Shown: piece by piece, positions 35,423-43,726 of the stretch | How the letters are laid out: each line of letters starts with the position of its first letter | Position numbering within the stretch: the first letter of the stretch is position 1 | Source: Streptomyces sp. NK08204 | GTDB taxonomy: Bacteria; Actinomycetota; Actinomycetes; Streptomycetales; Streptomycetaceae | DNA length: 64,000 nt | Direction: 5' to 3' | Assembly: GCF_020400585.1 (NCBI RefSeq) | Contig: NZ_JAINVF010000010.1 | Location: 1 to 64,000 of the forward strand | Program-made: the position numbers and the translations under genes | Notes under the pieces: generated by a model | What the model was told of the DNA's origin: nothing | The model's input: only the letters and a program-made list of their open reading frames with translations | Database searches by the model: none

Positions 35423-35458
35423 CGCACAAGGGCATGAGGCGAGCGTCTGCCTTGTGCG
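35423..35458. terminator. Terminator after lipoprotein gene
   Basis: CGCACAAG (35423-35430) and CTTGTGCG (35451-35458) pair, extended by GCA/TGC with one bulged base. The hairpin starts eight bases after the lipoprotein stop and is convergent with the DUF6126 gene. Confidence 0.65.
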
Positions 35459-35513
35459 GCCGGGGCGGTGAGGGCTGACCGGGTGTCGCCGCCCCCGGCC
35501 TCCATTTCCTTGA

Positions 35514-35675
35514 TCAGTGCCCGTGGCGTACCGCGTAGATCATCACGAACGCCAGGAAGTGGATGCCGAAGAGGAAGTACGCCAGGAAGTACCAGACCTG
35601 GCGCTCGTTCTTCTTCTCCTGGGCCAGGCGGCGCTTCTCGACCGACTCCGGGATGCCGGAGGAGTCCTCTGTCAT
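35514..35675 (-). CDS. DUF6126 small membrane protein
   Basis: A 53-residue peptide, MTEDSSGIPESVEKRRLAQE at its start, then one hydrophobic span VWYFLAYFLFGIHFLAFVMI with a short C-tail ending RHGH. It fits DUF6126, a small single-span family common in Streptomyces and of unknown function. Its ATG overlaps the stop of the preceding SDR gene (TGATG), so the two are translationally coupled. It is below the length at which gene finders usually report. Confidence 0.85.
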   Translation of the reverse strand: MTEDSSGIPESVEKRRLAQEKKNERQVWYFLAYFLFGIHFLAFVMIYAVRHGH

Positions 35676-36451
35676 CACAGCTCCCGGTGCACCTTCGTGT
35701 TGGACGCCTGGGCACGGGGGCGCAGGACGAGGAGGTCGACGTTGACGTGGCTGGGGCGGGTGACCGCCCAGGTGATGGTCTCGGCCACGTCGTCGGCCGT
35801 GAGCGGCTCGGCCACGCCCGCGTAGACCTTCGCCGCCTTGTCGGAGTCTCCGCTGAAGCGGGTCAGCGCGAACTCCTCGGTCTTGACCATGCCGGGTGCG
35901 ATCTCGATGACCCGTACCGGCTGGCCGACGATCTCCAGGCGCAGGGTCTCGGCGAGGACGTGGCTGCCGTGCTTGGCGGCCACATAGCCCGCGCCGCCCT
36001 CGTAGGTGGCGTGGCCCGCCGTGGAGGAGACGACGACGACCACTCCGTCGCCGCTCGCGATCAGCTTGGGCAGCAGGGCCTGGGTGAGGTTCAGGGTGCC
36101 GATGACGTTCGTCTCGTACATCGTGCGCCAGTCCGCCGGGTCGCCGGTGGCCACCGGGTCCGCGCCGAGCGCGCCGCCCGCGTTGTTGACCAGGACGCCG
36201 ACCGTCCGGAAGGCGGTCGCGAACTCGTCGACCGCCGCGCGGTCGGTCACGTCCAGCTGGTACGCCGTCGCCGAGTGGCCGGCCGCGTTGATCTCCTCGG
36301 CCAGCGCCTCGATACGGTCCTTGCGGCGGGCGGTGAGGACCACGCGGTAGCCGGCCGCGGCGAGCTGCCGGGCGGTGGCGGCGCCGATACCGCTGCTCGC
36401 ACCGGTGACGACGGCGATGCGGGAGGCGGCGGACGGGGCGGCGGTGGCCAT
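35675..36451 (-). CDS. Short-chain dehydrogenase/reductase
   Basis: A 258-residue classical SDR. The cofactor motif is VVTGASSGIGAATARQL near residue 14, the structural VNNAGGALGADP lies near residue 88, SSTAGHATY holds the catalytic Ser and YVAAKHG the catalytic Tyr/Lys (YxxxK) near residue 158. The basic residues in LTARRKDR suggest NADP(H). It resembles NADP-dependent serine/3-hydroxy acid dehydrogenases (YdfG-like). The ATG is followed by an Ala/Ser-rich lead. It is coupled to the DUF6126 gene downstream. Confidence 0.9.
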   Translation of the reverse strand: MATAAPSAASRIAVVTGASSGIGAATARQLAAAGYRVVLTARRKDRIEALAEEINAAGHSATAYQLDVTDRAAVDEFATAFRTVGVLVNNAGGALGADPVATGDPADWRTMYETNVIGTLNLTQALLPKLIASGDGVVVVVSSTAGHATYEGGAGYVAAKHGSHVLAETLRLEIVGQPVRVIEIAPGMVKTEEFALTRFSGDSDKAAKVYAGVAEPLTADDVAETITWAVTRPSHVNVDLLVLRPRAQASNTKVHREL

Positions 36452-36515
36452 GGGCTGCTCCGGGGCTCGGGCGGGTCTCGTTCGGCGGTCGGGCTCCGTC
36501 CAGCGTAAGCGAGCC

Positions 36516-36854
36516 TCAGCGCGTGCTTCGCGGCGCCCACATGATCACGGCCATTCCGGCGAGGCAGATCAGGGCTCCGGCGATGTCCCAGCGGTCGGGG
36601 CGGAAGCCGTCGGCGACGACGCCCCACAGGAGGGAGCCGGCGACGAAGATCCCGCCGTAGGCGGCCAGGACGCGGCCGAAGTGGGCGTCGGGCTGGAAGG
36701 TGGCGACGAAGCCGTACGCGCCGAGGGCGAGGACTCCGCCGGTGATCCACAGCCGGCCGCGGTGTTCCCGTACGCCCTGCCAGACCAGCCAGGCACCGCC
36801 GATCTCCAGCAGCGCGGCGAGGGCGAACAGGGCGGCGGAGCGCAGGATCGTCAT
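36516..36854 (-). CDS. ynfA: YnfA/UPF0060 family membrane protein
   Basis: A 112-residue, four-span membrane protein of the UPF0060/YnfA family, related to small multidrug resistance transporters. Recognisable parts are LFALAALLEIGGAWLVWQG, LALGAYGFVATFQPDAHFGR and VLAAYGGIFVAGSLLWG. The usual family length is about 108. It should act as a homodimer exporter, though the substrate is not settled. It sits 65 bases upstream of the SDR gene on the same strand. Confidence 0.92.
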   Translation of the reverse strand: MTILRSAALFALAALLEIGGAWLVWQGVREHRGRLWITGGVLALGAYGFVATFQPDAHFGRVLAAYGGIFVAGSLLWGVVADGFRPDRWDIAGALICLAGMAVIMWAPRSTR

Positions 36855-36930
36855 GCGGGCAGCCTCGCACGCCGGGGCGCTGTCCCCTGGCGGAGGGCGC
36901 CCGGTGGCCGGCTGGGCACCGGGACACCGG

Positions 36931-36980
36931 ACGGCCCCGCGCGGGTACGCGTGCTGCAGCGCAGACCGGCGCGGGGCCGT
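36931..36980 (-). terminator. Terminator downstream of GH92 gene
   Basis: A 12-bp perfect stem (ACGGCCCCGCGC at 36931-36942 with 36969-36980) with a 26-base loop lies seven bases past the GH92 stop on the - strand. Confidence 0.7.
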
Positions 36981-36986
36981 GGATGA

Positions 36987-39900
36987 TCAGCCGACGACTG
37001 TCACCCCGTCGGGGACGTTGCCCACGGTGACCGCGGGACCTGGAGCATCGGTGGCCACCGTGACCGGCATGACCTGGTTCACATTGGTGTTCACCACCCA
37101 GGCAGTGGTGCCGTCCGGGCTGAATCCGACCGCGTAGGCGCCGGAGCCGGTCGGGATGAAGGTTCCTGCCGTGTCGGTCGCGACCGCGATCGGCGTCACG
37201 CCCCCGGCCCCGCTGTCCGTGACGTAGGCCTTCGTGCCGTCCGGTGAGACCGCGACACCCTGCGGGCCGGCGCCGGTCGCGATCGTCGCCACCACGCTGT
37301 CCGAGGCGGTGCTGACGACCGACACCGAGGAGGAACCGCCGTTGGAGACGAACACACGGCTGCCGTCCGGGGTGATCCCCACGCCGTACGGGGCGGCGCC
37401 GACCGCGACCGTGTGCGCGACCGAGCGCGTCGCCAGGTCGACGTCGCTGACGGTGCCGCTGCCCTGGTTCGCGACCCACAGGTGGGTGCCGTCGGGGCTT
37501 GTGTCGAGCCGTTCCGGCTGGCTTCCCACGGTGATCGGCGTGCCCGCGGTGAGCGTCGCGACGTCGATCGGCTGGACCGTTCCGTCACCGAAGTTGGTCA
37601 CCCACACCGTCTTGCCGTCCGGGGTGGCGGCCACGTCGGCCGCGATGCTCCCGACGGGTACGGTCTTGATCACGGTGTTGGTCGCGGTGTCGATCACGGT
37701 GACGTCGTTGCTGTTGTTGTCGGCGACGAACAGGTCGCCGCCGGCCACCGCCATGCCGTCCGGTCCGCCGCCCACGGGGATGGCCGGGCCGGCGTTGTGC
37801 GTCCGGGTGTCCACCGGGGTCACCGTGTTGTCGCTGTAGTTGGACACGTACGCGGTCGGGATCGTCTCGCCGGGCTGTGCGACCGTCGTCAGCAGCGAGG
37901 CGTTCGGAATGACCGCGCCGTTCGACGCATGCGCGGCGAAGGCCACCTGGTAGTAGCCGGTGGTGGTGCCCGCGGCGGCGGCGATCGTCACCGTGGTCCG
38001 GGCCGTGCCTCCGGCCGGCGCGGTGACCGTGTCGTCGGCCGGGTTCACCGACAGTCCGGCCGGCGTGGTGGCGCTCCAGGTGACCGTCGCCGGGCTGGAG
38101 CCCAAGGTGTTGTCGACCTCGACCGCGACGGTCGTGCCGGCCCCGGGAGCGATACGCACCTGGCCGGGGCTCAGGTCGAGTGAGGCGCTCGTGCTCGGCG
38201 GGAACGTCACCGGGCCCGCCCCGAACGACGGCGGGGCGTCGCCGGGTGCCGTGCCCCAGCCGGTGTTCGGCGTGCTGGAGAGCGTGTAGTCCAGGCGGTG
38301 GGTCTTGGTCAGGTCGATCCAGGTGTGCTCCGTGGCCTGCCCGTCGACGCGCAGGGCCTTCACGTACGTCTCACCCGCGCCCTGCGCGTTGATCGTCAGG
38401 TCCCCGTACGCGCCGTGGATCGTCGCCTGCGGGAACCGGGGGGCGCCCAGCACCATCATGGGCACGCCCGGGGTCTGCGGGTACACCCCGAGGCTGGCCC
38501 ACACGTACCACGAGCTCATCGCGCCGAGGTCGTCGTTGCCGGGCTCTCCGCCCGGGGTGAGGGAGTACAGCTCGTTCATCGTGCGCCGGACGACGGACTG
38601 CGTCTTCCACGGCTCGCCGATGCTGTTGTAGGCCCACGGCGTGCCGAACGCTATCTCGTTGCCCTGCCACTGGTACGGCAGGTCCGGGCCGGCGTTGAGC
38701 TGGGTGAAGTAGGTGTCCAGCCGGTTCGACGCGGCCTGCTTGCCGCCCATGCCCTGGACCAGGCCCGCGAGGTTCTGCGGCACCATCCACGTGTACTGCG
38801 CGGCGTTGCCCTCCTGGAAACCGTTCTGGCCGAAGCCCGAGACACTCACCGGCGGCCCGGAGGGGAAGGCGCCGGCAGCGTCGCGCGGCTCGACGTACCC
38901 GTTCGCGGTGTCGAAGATGTTCGCCCAGTTCTGCGAGCGCTTCGTGAACACCTCGGCGTCCGAGGTCTTGCCGAGGCTCTTCGCGAGCCGCGAGATGGCG
39001 AAGTCGTCGAGGGCGTACTCGAGCGTCTCCGAGGCGCCGTTGGGCACCGGACTGATCGAGTCGGAGCCGATGTTCGGCACGTACCCGTTCTTGATGTACG
39101 CGGCCCCGTTGGGACGCTCGACGTACCAGCCCTGCCCGGGGGCACCGGTGGTGCCGTTGGCGCCGTTCACCATGGCGGTGAGGGCGGCGGAGGCGTCGAA
39201 GCCTCGTGCGCCGAAGGCGTAGGTGTCGGCGAGGATGGGGTCGGCGGGGTCGCCGTTCATCACGCCGGTGTAGCCGTTGGCCGAGGGCCACTTGGGCAGG
39301 GAGCCGCCCTGGGCCGCGTCGTTGAGCAGCGAGGTCGCCATGTCCGCGGCCACCGGCGGGTCGATGGTGGCCAGCAGCGGTGTCTGGGAACGGTAGATGT
39401 CCCAGCCGGAGTAGTTCGCATACTGGGCGTGCCCCGGTCGCACCCGGTGGACCTTGTCGTCGAAGCCTGTGTACTGGCCGTCGGCGTCGCTGAACAGGCT
39501 CGGCTCCAGTGACGCGTGGTACAGGGCCGTGTAGAAGGTCGCCTGCGCGGTGGGGCTGCCACCGGCGACGGAGATCGTGCCGAGCTGCTTGTTCCACGCG
39601 GCTTTGGCCGCTGCCGCGACGGTGCCGACGTTCCAGGTGTGCGCCTCGGCGTCGAGATTGTCCAGCGCGCCTTGGACGTCGACGTACGAGAGGGCGACCT
39701 GCATCCCGACCTGCGTGTCCTTGGTGGTGTCGAAGGTGAGCCAGCCACCGGCGACGACGCCGGAGCCCTGGGAGGCGGCCGGAGCGGTGCCCTTGGCGGT
39801 CGAGAAGCTCTTGGGCTGCGGGTTCTGTTTGCCCTTCTCGGTCACGCTCGTGCTGCCCGCCGACTTGGTGACCTGCGCGGAAGTCGCCCCGCCCCAGGTG

Positions 39901-40661
39901 CCCGAGGCGGTGAACGGCCGGTCGAAGCGGGCGGCGAAGTGGACCGTGTAGCTGTTCGGCTGACCGCAGAAGTGGCCGCTGGTGACGGTGCCGGTGATCT
40001 CCCGGTCGCCGACGGTCTGGAAGCCGGCGGAGGAGCTGCCGTTGGCGCTCTGCGCGACCTTCACCAGCAGGTGGGCCTGTCTGGACGAGGGGTAGGTGAA
40101 CTGTGCGACGCCGGTGCGCTGGGTCACGGCCAACCGGGTGTGCACGCCGCCGGCGGTCACCGCGTAGGAACCGGGGTGCGCGGTCTGCGACTTCTGGTCG
40201 AACGCTGCGGAGGCCGAGTCGAGGTCGGCGGGCAGAGCGCCGGTCAGCGGCAGGATGGGGAAGTCCCCCGCGATCGGGCATCCGGGGCCGGACACATGGG
40301 TGAGGCTGAACCCGGTGATGCTGGAGTCGTCGACGTTGTAGCCGCCCCCGTCGGGGCGCGACGGTGTGTCAGGGCTCCACTGCATCATGCCGAACGGCAT
40401 GACGGCACCGGGGAACGTGTCGACCTGACCGACGACCGCGCCACCGCTTCCGGTGCCGACCATCGGGTTCACCAGCGCCGCGGGGTCGGCGACGCGGTCG
40501 GGTGGAGTGGCCGCCTGCGCAGCGACAGGCGCAAGCGCCACGACCAGCGTCCCGGCCAGCATCGCGGCCAGGGGCAGACGGCCTCGCGGCCATGACCTGC
40601 CCGGACCGGAACGGGAGAGTGGGGAACGATGACGAAGAAATGGCATAGACATCGTTGTCAT
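36987..40661 (-). CDS. Secreted GH92 alpha-1,2-mannosidase with YVTN beta-propeller
   Basis: A 1224-residue secreted enzyme. A signal sequence (RLPLAAMLAGTLVVALAPVA ending AQAA) is followed by a GH92 catalytic region of roughly residues 55-830, including VNPMVGTGSGGAVVGQVDTF, HVSGPGCPIAGDFP and the C-terminal signature GNDDLGAMSSWYVWASLGVY. Then comes an Ig-like stretch rich in Ser/Thr (~850-935), then a YVTN-type beta-propeller of about seven blades (TAYVSNYSDNTVTPVD, VFVSNGGSSSVSVV). GH92 enzymes are calcium-dependent exo-mannosidases acting on N-glycans and fungal mannan. The start is uncertain: ATG 40661, 40652 or 40646 are all in frame, and none has a clear ribosome binding site. It is followed at higher coordinates by a PNGase A gene. 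Confidence 0.9.
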   Translation of the reverse strand: MTTMSMPFLRHRSPLSRSGPGRSWPRGRLPLAAMLAGTLVVALAPVAAQAATPPDRVADPAALVNPMVGTGSGGAVVGQVDTFPGAVMPFGMMQWSPDTPSRPDGGGYNVDDSSITGFSLTHVSGPGCPIAGDFPILPLTGALPADLDSASAAFDQKSQTAHPGSYAVTAGGVHTRLAVTQRTGVAQFTYPSSRQAHLLVKVAQSANGSSSAGFQTVGDREITGTVTSGHFCGQPNSYTVHFAARFDRPFTASGTWGGATSAQVTKSAGSTSVTEKGKQNPQPKSFSTAKGTAPAASQGSGVVAGGWLTFDTTKDTQVGMQVALSYVDVQGALDNLDAEAHTWNVGTVAAAAKAAWNKQLGTISVAGGSPTAQATFYTALYHASLEPSLFSDADGQYTGFDDKVHRVRPGHAQYANYSGWDIYRSQTPLLATIDPPVAADMATSLLNDAAQGGSLPKWPSANGYTGVMNGDPADPILADTYAFGARGFDASAALTAMVNGANGTTGAPGQGWYVERPNGAAYIKNGYVPNIGSDSISPVPNGASETLEYALDDFAISRLAKSLGKTSDAEVFTKRSQNWANIFDTANGYVEPRDAAGAFPSGPPVSVSGFGQNGFQEGNAAQYTWMVPQNLAGLVQGMGGKQAASNRLDTYFTQLNAGPDLPYQWQGNEIAFGTPWAYNSIGEPWKTQSVVRRTMNELYSLTPGGEPGNDDLGAMSSWYVWASLGVYPQTPGVPMMVLGAPRFPQATIHGAYGDLTINAQGAGETYVKALRVDGQATEHTWIDLTKTHRLDYTLSSTPNTGWGTAPGDAPPSFGAGPVTFPPSTSASLDLSPGQVRIAPGAGTTVAVEVDNTLGSSPATVTWSATTPAGLSVNPADDTVTAPAGGTARTTVTIAAAAGTTTGYYQVAFAAHASNGAVIPNASLLTTVAQPGETIPTAYVSNYSDNTVTPVDTRTHNAGPAIPVGGGPDGMAVAGGDLFVADNNSNDVTVIDTATNTVIKTVPVGSIAADVAATPDGKTVWVTNFGDGTVQPIDVATLTAGTPITVGSQPERLDTSPDGTHLWVANQGSGTVSDVDLATRSVAHTVAVGAAPYGVGITPDGSRVFVSNGGSSSVSVVSTASDSVVATIATGAGPQGVAVSPDGTKAYVTDSGAGGVTPIAVATDTAGTFIPTGSGAYAVGFSPDGTTAWVVNTNVNQVMPVTVATDAPGPAVTVGNVPDGVTVVG
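40647..40660. promoter_or_regulatory. LacI-type operator candidate at GH92 start
   Basis: On the - strand TGACAACGATGTCT has a GACA ... TGTC dyad around a central CG, as in LacI-family operators. It sits 31 bases downstream of a TTGACG -35-like hexamer (40692-40697), overlapping the first possible start codons. The same sequence at the same spacing occurs in the degenerate GH92 copy (42794-42807), which supports it being functional. No LacI gene lies in the window. Confidence 0.45.
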
Positions 40662-40934
40662 TGCGGAAGTGACTCATGTGGCGCCGGATGGCGTCAAGAG
40701 GTCTGCGGCGAGGTTTGACGAAGCATCAGGGGCGGGGGGTCAGGAGAAGCGGATCGACCGGTTCTGCCGCTCCGCCGCACACGAGGACGCGCCCTGTGCG
40801 AGGGTGCGGACGCCGGGTGTTCATCTGCGCCTCGGTTCGCAGCGGCTGATGAGCCGACGCGGGAAGCCCCTGGCGGGAACAGGTCCACGACGAACGGTTC
40901 CGGGTGCCAGAGGCTTCACGCGTCGACCGGCCGG

Positions 40935-42611
40935 TCAGTCGCAGCCGGAGACGTGATCCTGTGTCACATACCCGTGCGCGGCACGGATCAGGTGGTCGTA
41001 GCAGGCGCCGGTGTCCGTCGTCCCCGTCCAGTGCTCTGAGTCGGAGCCGTCGGCGGCGGTCACCACGCCATTGGTGCGGGCGAGGACGCCGGTCGCGTCG
41101 ACGATGTCGCGGGTGGTGGCGACGGTGCGCCAGTGGTTGCCCTGGCTGACGCTGTCGTCGAGGATGCGGCCCTGGTGGACGGTGGCGGAGAGCGAGTAGT
41201 TGTTCCCGTCGGTGAGCAGCGGCACGTCCGAGTCCACGGTGATCGGGTAGTCCCAGGTGTGCTTGGCCGCCGTCGGGTGCCCGTGCTCGGGGGTGGTCGT
41301 GACGACGGTGGTGCCGTGCTCGTCCTGTGCCACCACCTGCTTCTGCCCGCCGTCGGAGACGGCGTCGGTGTTGAGGTAACTCGTGTGCTGCGTCACCGTG
41401 GTGCGGATGCGGCCGGCGGAGGTGTCGAGGTAGCCGGAGGTCGCCCAGTCGCGCTGCGCGCTGACGCGGACGTTCACCAGGTGACCGGCGCCCGGGGTCT
41501 CCGTCGTGGCGACGGAGGGGCTCAGCGACAGGGTGTCGTCGGTGAGCGCGCCGCTGGTCCGCGTGGCGTGGTGGTCGGTGTCGAGGAACAGCGTGCTGTC
41601 CACCGTCCAGCCGTCCGCCGCGCCGTAGGGCGTGATGGTGAAGGTGTGCGGCTTGCCGTCCACCAGCAGCCCGGCGAAGGGCGTCAGATCCAGGTCGTAG
41701 GCCTGGGTCACGAACTGGTCCACCGCCGGGATCGGCCGCCACAGTGTCGGCACGATGCCGCCCGAGTAGACGACGGGGTACGGCTGCGCGAGCCCGGCGG
41801 GCCGCCCGTCCACGGAGACCTGGACCTCGCGGTAAGGACCGCCGCCGCACAGGTAGTCGGGGTGCGTGTTCGCCAAGTCGTCGGGCACGGCGGTGAACCA
41901 CTGCTCGTCACAGCCGCCGCCGCGGGCGTAGAGCTCCATCCGCACGTGGGTGAGGTTGCGGGGGAGCGTGACCGTCTTCGATGACGACTGGCCGGGGTCG
42001 AGGTTGGTCCAGCCGGTGTCGGTGGTCGAGGCGGAGAGCGGCACGACCTGGTCGGCGGTGTGCGCCGCCGGGTGGCGGTGGTCGGCCTGGTAGTACGTGA
42101 GCGTCAACTTCATGTGGTAGACGCCGGTGTAGGTGGAGTTGACAACGTTGCCGAGCGAGACGGCGATGGGCTGCGTCTGCCGCAGCAGCGGGATGAACTC
42201 GCTGACGTCCTTCTCCAGCGACCAGCTGATGCCCTCCTGCGTCGGCTCCGGCGTGCTGGTCCGCAGCACCTCTGCCCCGCCGATCCACACGCCCGCGAGC
42301 CGGTCGTACTGCCGGCCCTGCACGCTGCCGGACCAGTTGAGCACGACCTTGCTCCACGGCCCCGGACAGTCCGCCGGCGGTGTCACCGTCCCGTTCCACG
42401 CGGGCGAGGAGATGGTGTTGCCGAAGTCGTACTGCATCGCCGTGACGGTGCAGTGGTGCGTGTCCGGGTGACTCACCGGCGGCAGCGCGGTGACAGGGTT
42501 CTGGTAGCCGGCCTCGATCTGCCCCGAATCGGCCTGGGCCGCGCCCGTCCCGAGCAGTGCGGCGCAGAGCAGTGCGGCTGCTCCGAGCACACCTGCGATG
42601 CGTATGCGCAT
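40935..42611 (-). CDS. Secreted peptide-N4-asparagine amidase A-like protein
   Basis: A 558-residue protein with a Sec signal (IAGVLGAAALLCAALLGTGA ending AQA). A long region matches the PNGase A type (plant/fungal glycoamidase, PF12222): VVLNWSGSVQGRQYDRLAGV and WIGGAEVLRTSTPEPT near residue 90, then VSVDGRPAGLAQPYPVVYSG and PTLWRPIPAVDQFV. PNGase A cleaves N-glycans from Asn of glycopeptides. With the neighbouring GH92 enzyme it forms a logical extracellular N-glycan-harvesting pair. ATG 42611 follows AGAGGA; the longer reading to 42695 is rejected because the signal peptide begins here. Confidence 0.85.
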   Translation of the reverse strand: MRIRIAGVLGAAALLCAALLGTGAAQADSGQIEAGYQNPVTALPPVSHPDTHHCTVTAMQYDFGNTISSPAWNGTVTPPADCPGPWSKVVLNWSGSVQGRQYDRLAGVWIGGAEVLRTSTPEPTQEGISWSLEKDVSEFIPLLRQTQPIAVSLGNVVNSTYTGVYHMKLTLTYYQADHRHPAAHTADQVVPLSASTTDTGWTNLDPGQSSSKTVTLPRNLTHVRMELYARGGGCDEQWFTAVPDDLANTHPDYLCGGGPYREVQVSVDGRPAGLAQPYPVVYSGGIVPTLWRPIPAVDQFVTQAYDLDLTPFAGLLVDGKPHTFTITPYGAADGWTVDSTLFLDTDHHATRTSGALTDDTLSLSPSVATTETPGAGHLVNVRVSAQRDWATSGYLDTSAGRIRTTVTQHTSYLNTDAVSDGGQKQVVAQDEHGTTVVTTTPEHGHPTAAKHTWDYPITVDSDVPLLTDGNNYSLSATVHQGRILDDSVSQGNHWRTVATTRDIVDATGVLARTNGVVTAADGSDSEHWTGTTDTGACYDHLIRAAHGYVTQDHVSGCD

Positions 42612-42620
42612 GTGTTCCTC

Positions 42621-42650
42621 TCCCGTCGATCTTGACTGAGAACGACGGGA
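42621..42650. promoter_or_regulatory. Inverted repeat in PNGase A gene leader
   Basis: TCCCGTCG (42621-42628) and CGACGGGA (42643-42650) are a perfect 8-bp inverted repeat 14 bases apart. It ends directly before the ribosome binding sequence of the PNGase A gene. It may be an operator or an mRNA hairpin that controls translation. Confidence 0.35.
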
Positions 42651-42792
42651 GGGAACCCTGGCACCCCTGCACGGCAGTACACAAGAGGGCTGCACGACTC
42701 ACCGATCCGCCTTCTCCGGACGCCTCATGACGCTCCGTCATCAAGGGCCGCGGGCCTTGACGCATTCCGGCGCCGTATGAGCCACTACCGAT

Positions 42793-43106
42793 GTGACAAC
42801 GATGTCCTCGTCATCTCGCCGCCAGGGACAGGCGGCCGCGCACCCGGGATCGGGCGGTTTGCCGGGGCGCCGCCAGGGACAGGCGGCCGGTGCGCTGATC
42901 GTGGCGCTCGCCCCCGCCGCCGGCCGGGCGGTCACGTCACTGTCCCGGCCCCCGTCGCCGGTCCCGTGGCGCCGGTGAACCCCATGGCCGGCACCGCAAG
43001 CGGCGGCGCGGCCGTCGGGCAGGCCGACGCCTTCCCCGGCTCCACCAGGCCGTTCGGCAGGGTCCGGTGGAGCCCTGCCACCCCGTCGTGCCCCGGCGGC
43101 TGCTAG
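42793..43106 (+). pseudogene. Degenerate copy of the GH92 gene 5' end
   Basis: This region is homologous to the first ~105 codons of the GH92 gene 2.1 kb away, in opposite orientation. One frame gives GTG ACA ACG ATG and QAAGALIVALAPAAGRAVTS, matching the GH92 signal region. A second frame gives VAPVNPMAGTASGGAAVGQ and DAFPGSTRPFGRVRWSP, matching VNPMVGTGSGGAVVGQVDTF and the following GH92 residues. The shift between frames proves decay. Homology also covers the promoter-proximal DNA back to about 42715. The copy is cut off near 43095 by the HxlR gene end. A 22-bp direct repeat (42817-42838, 42868-42889) adds an internal duplication. Confidence 0.8.
42794..42807. promoter_or_regulatory. Second copy of the LacI-type operator
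   Basis: TGACAACGATGTCC here matches the site at the GH92 start at 13 of 14 bases, with the same 31-base gap to a TTGACG hexamer (42757-42762). Retention in an otherwise decayed copy suggests recent duplication or selection. Confidence 0.4.
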
Positions 43107-43588
43107 GCGGCGCTCTGGCCGGTCCCGGCGTTCCCGGCGTTCTCGGTGTTCGCGGCGTTCCCGGCGTTTTCGGTGTTTTCGGTGTTTTCGGTGTTCTCGG
43201 CGTCGTAGCGCTCGCGGGCCGCCCGGACCTCCTCGAAGTGGGTCTCCGCCCAGTCCTTCACCGCGCTGAGCAGGGTGGTGAGGCTGCTGCCGAGCGGGGT
43301 GAGGGCATAGTCGACGCGGACCGGGACGGAAGGGGTGACGGTGCGGGTGATGATGCCGTCGCGCTCCAGGGTGCGCAGCGTCTGGGTGAGCATCTTGGGG
43401 CTGACGCCCGCGATCTTGCGGGCGAGGTCGCTGTAGCGCATGGGGGCGGTGGAGAGTGCGGCCACGACCAGGCTGACCCACTTGTCGCTGAGCCGGCCGA
43501 GGAGTTGGTGGGTGGGGCAGGCGCGCAGGAAGGCGTCGTAGTCGGCTCGGGCCCGCTCGCGGCGCTGGGTCGCGGTCGTGGTCGCCAT
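43103..43588 (-). CDS. HxlR-family transcriptional regulator with repeat tail
   Basis: A 161-residue winged-helix regulator of the HxlR type. The usual Cys is in FLRACPTHQLLGRLSDKWVS, and AGVSPKMLTQTLRTLERDGI forms the recognition and wing region. After residue ~130 it carries a low-complexity tail of NTENTENTENAGNAANTE type, encoded by about nine 9-base tandem units at 43121-43202. The normal HxlR length is 110-130, so the tail is an addition. It is divergent from an oxidoreductase gene across 138 bases containing an imperfect palindrome. HxlR proteins often sense electrophiles or quinones. Confidence 0.88.
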   Translation of the reverse strand: MATTTATQRRERARADYDAFLRACPTHQLLGRLSDKWVSLVVAALSTAPMRYSDLARKIAGVSPKMLTQTLRTLERDGIITRTVTPSVPVRVDYALTPLGSSLTTLLSAVKDWAETHFEEVRAARERYDAENTENTENTENAGNAANTENAGNAGTGQSAA

Positions 43589-43623
43589 GGGCTCGCTCTC
43601 CTTCGGGTCACCTACGCACTCTC

Positions 43624-43652
43624 AGGTAACTACTTACCAATAGATAGTACCT
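43624..43652. promoter_or_regulatory. Candidate HxlR operator
   Basis: AGGTAACTACTTACC is followed by AATAGATAGTACCT; the outer AGGTAACTA and TAGATAGTACCT are an imperfect inverted repeat. It lies between the divergent HxlR and oxidoreductase genes in a stretch much richer in A and T than its surroundings, so it should hold both promoters. Confidence 0.5.
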
Positions 43653-43726
43653 CTCCTAGGGTTGGTGTCGCGGCCGGGAAAACGCCGCGTAACCCTTCAA
43701 ATGCCCTGCAGACGGGGAGAGTTGAC

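Noticed and set aside
40923..40936. GACCGGCCGGTC palindrome at the end of the PNGase A gene
   Set aside because: Twelve-base GC palindromes with no loop are common by chance at this GC content.
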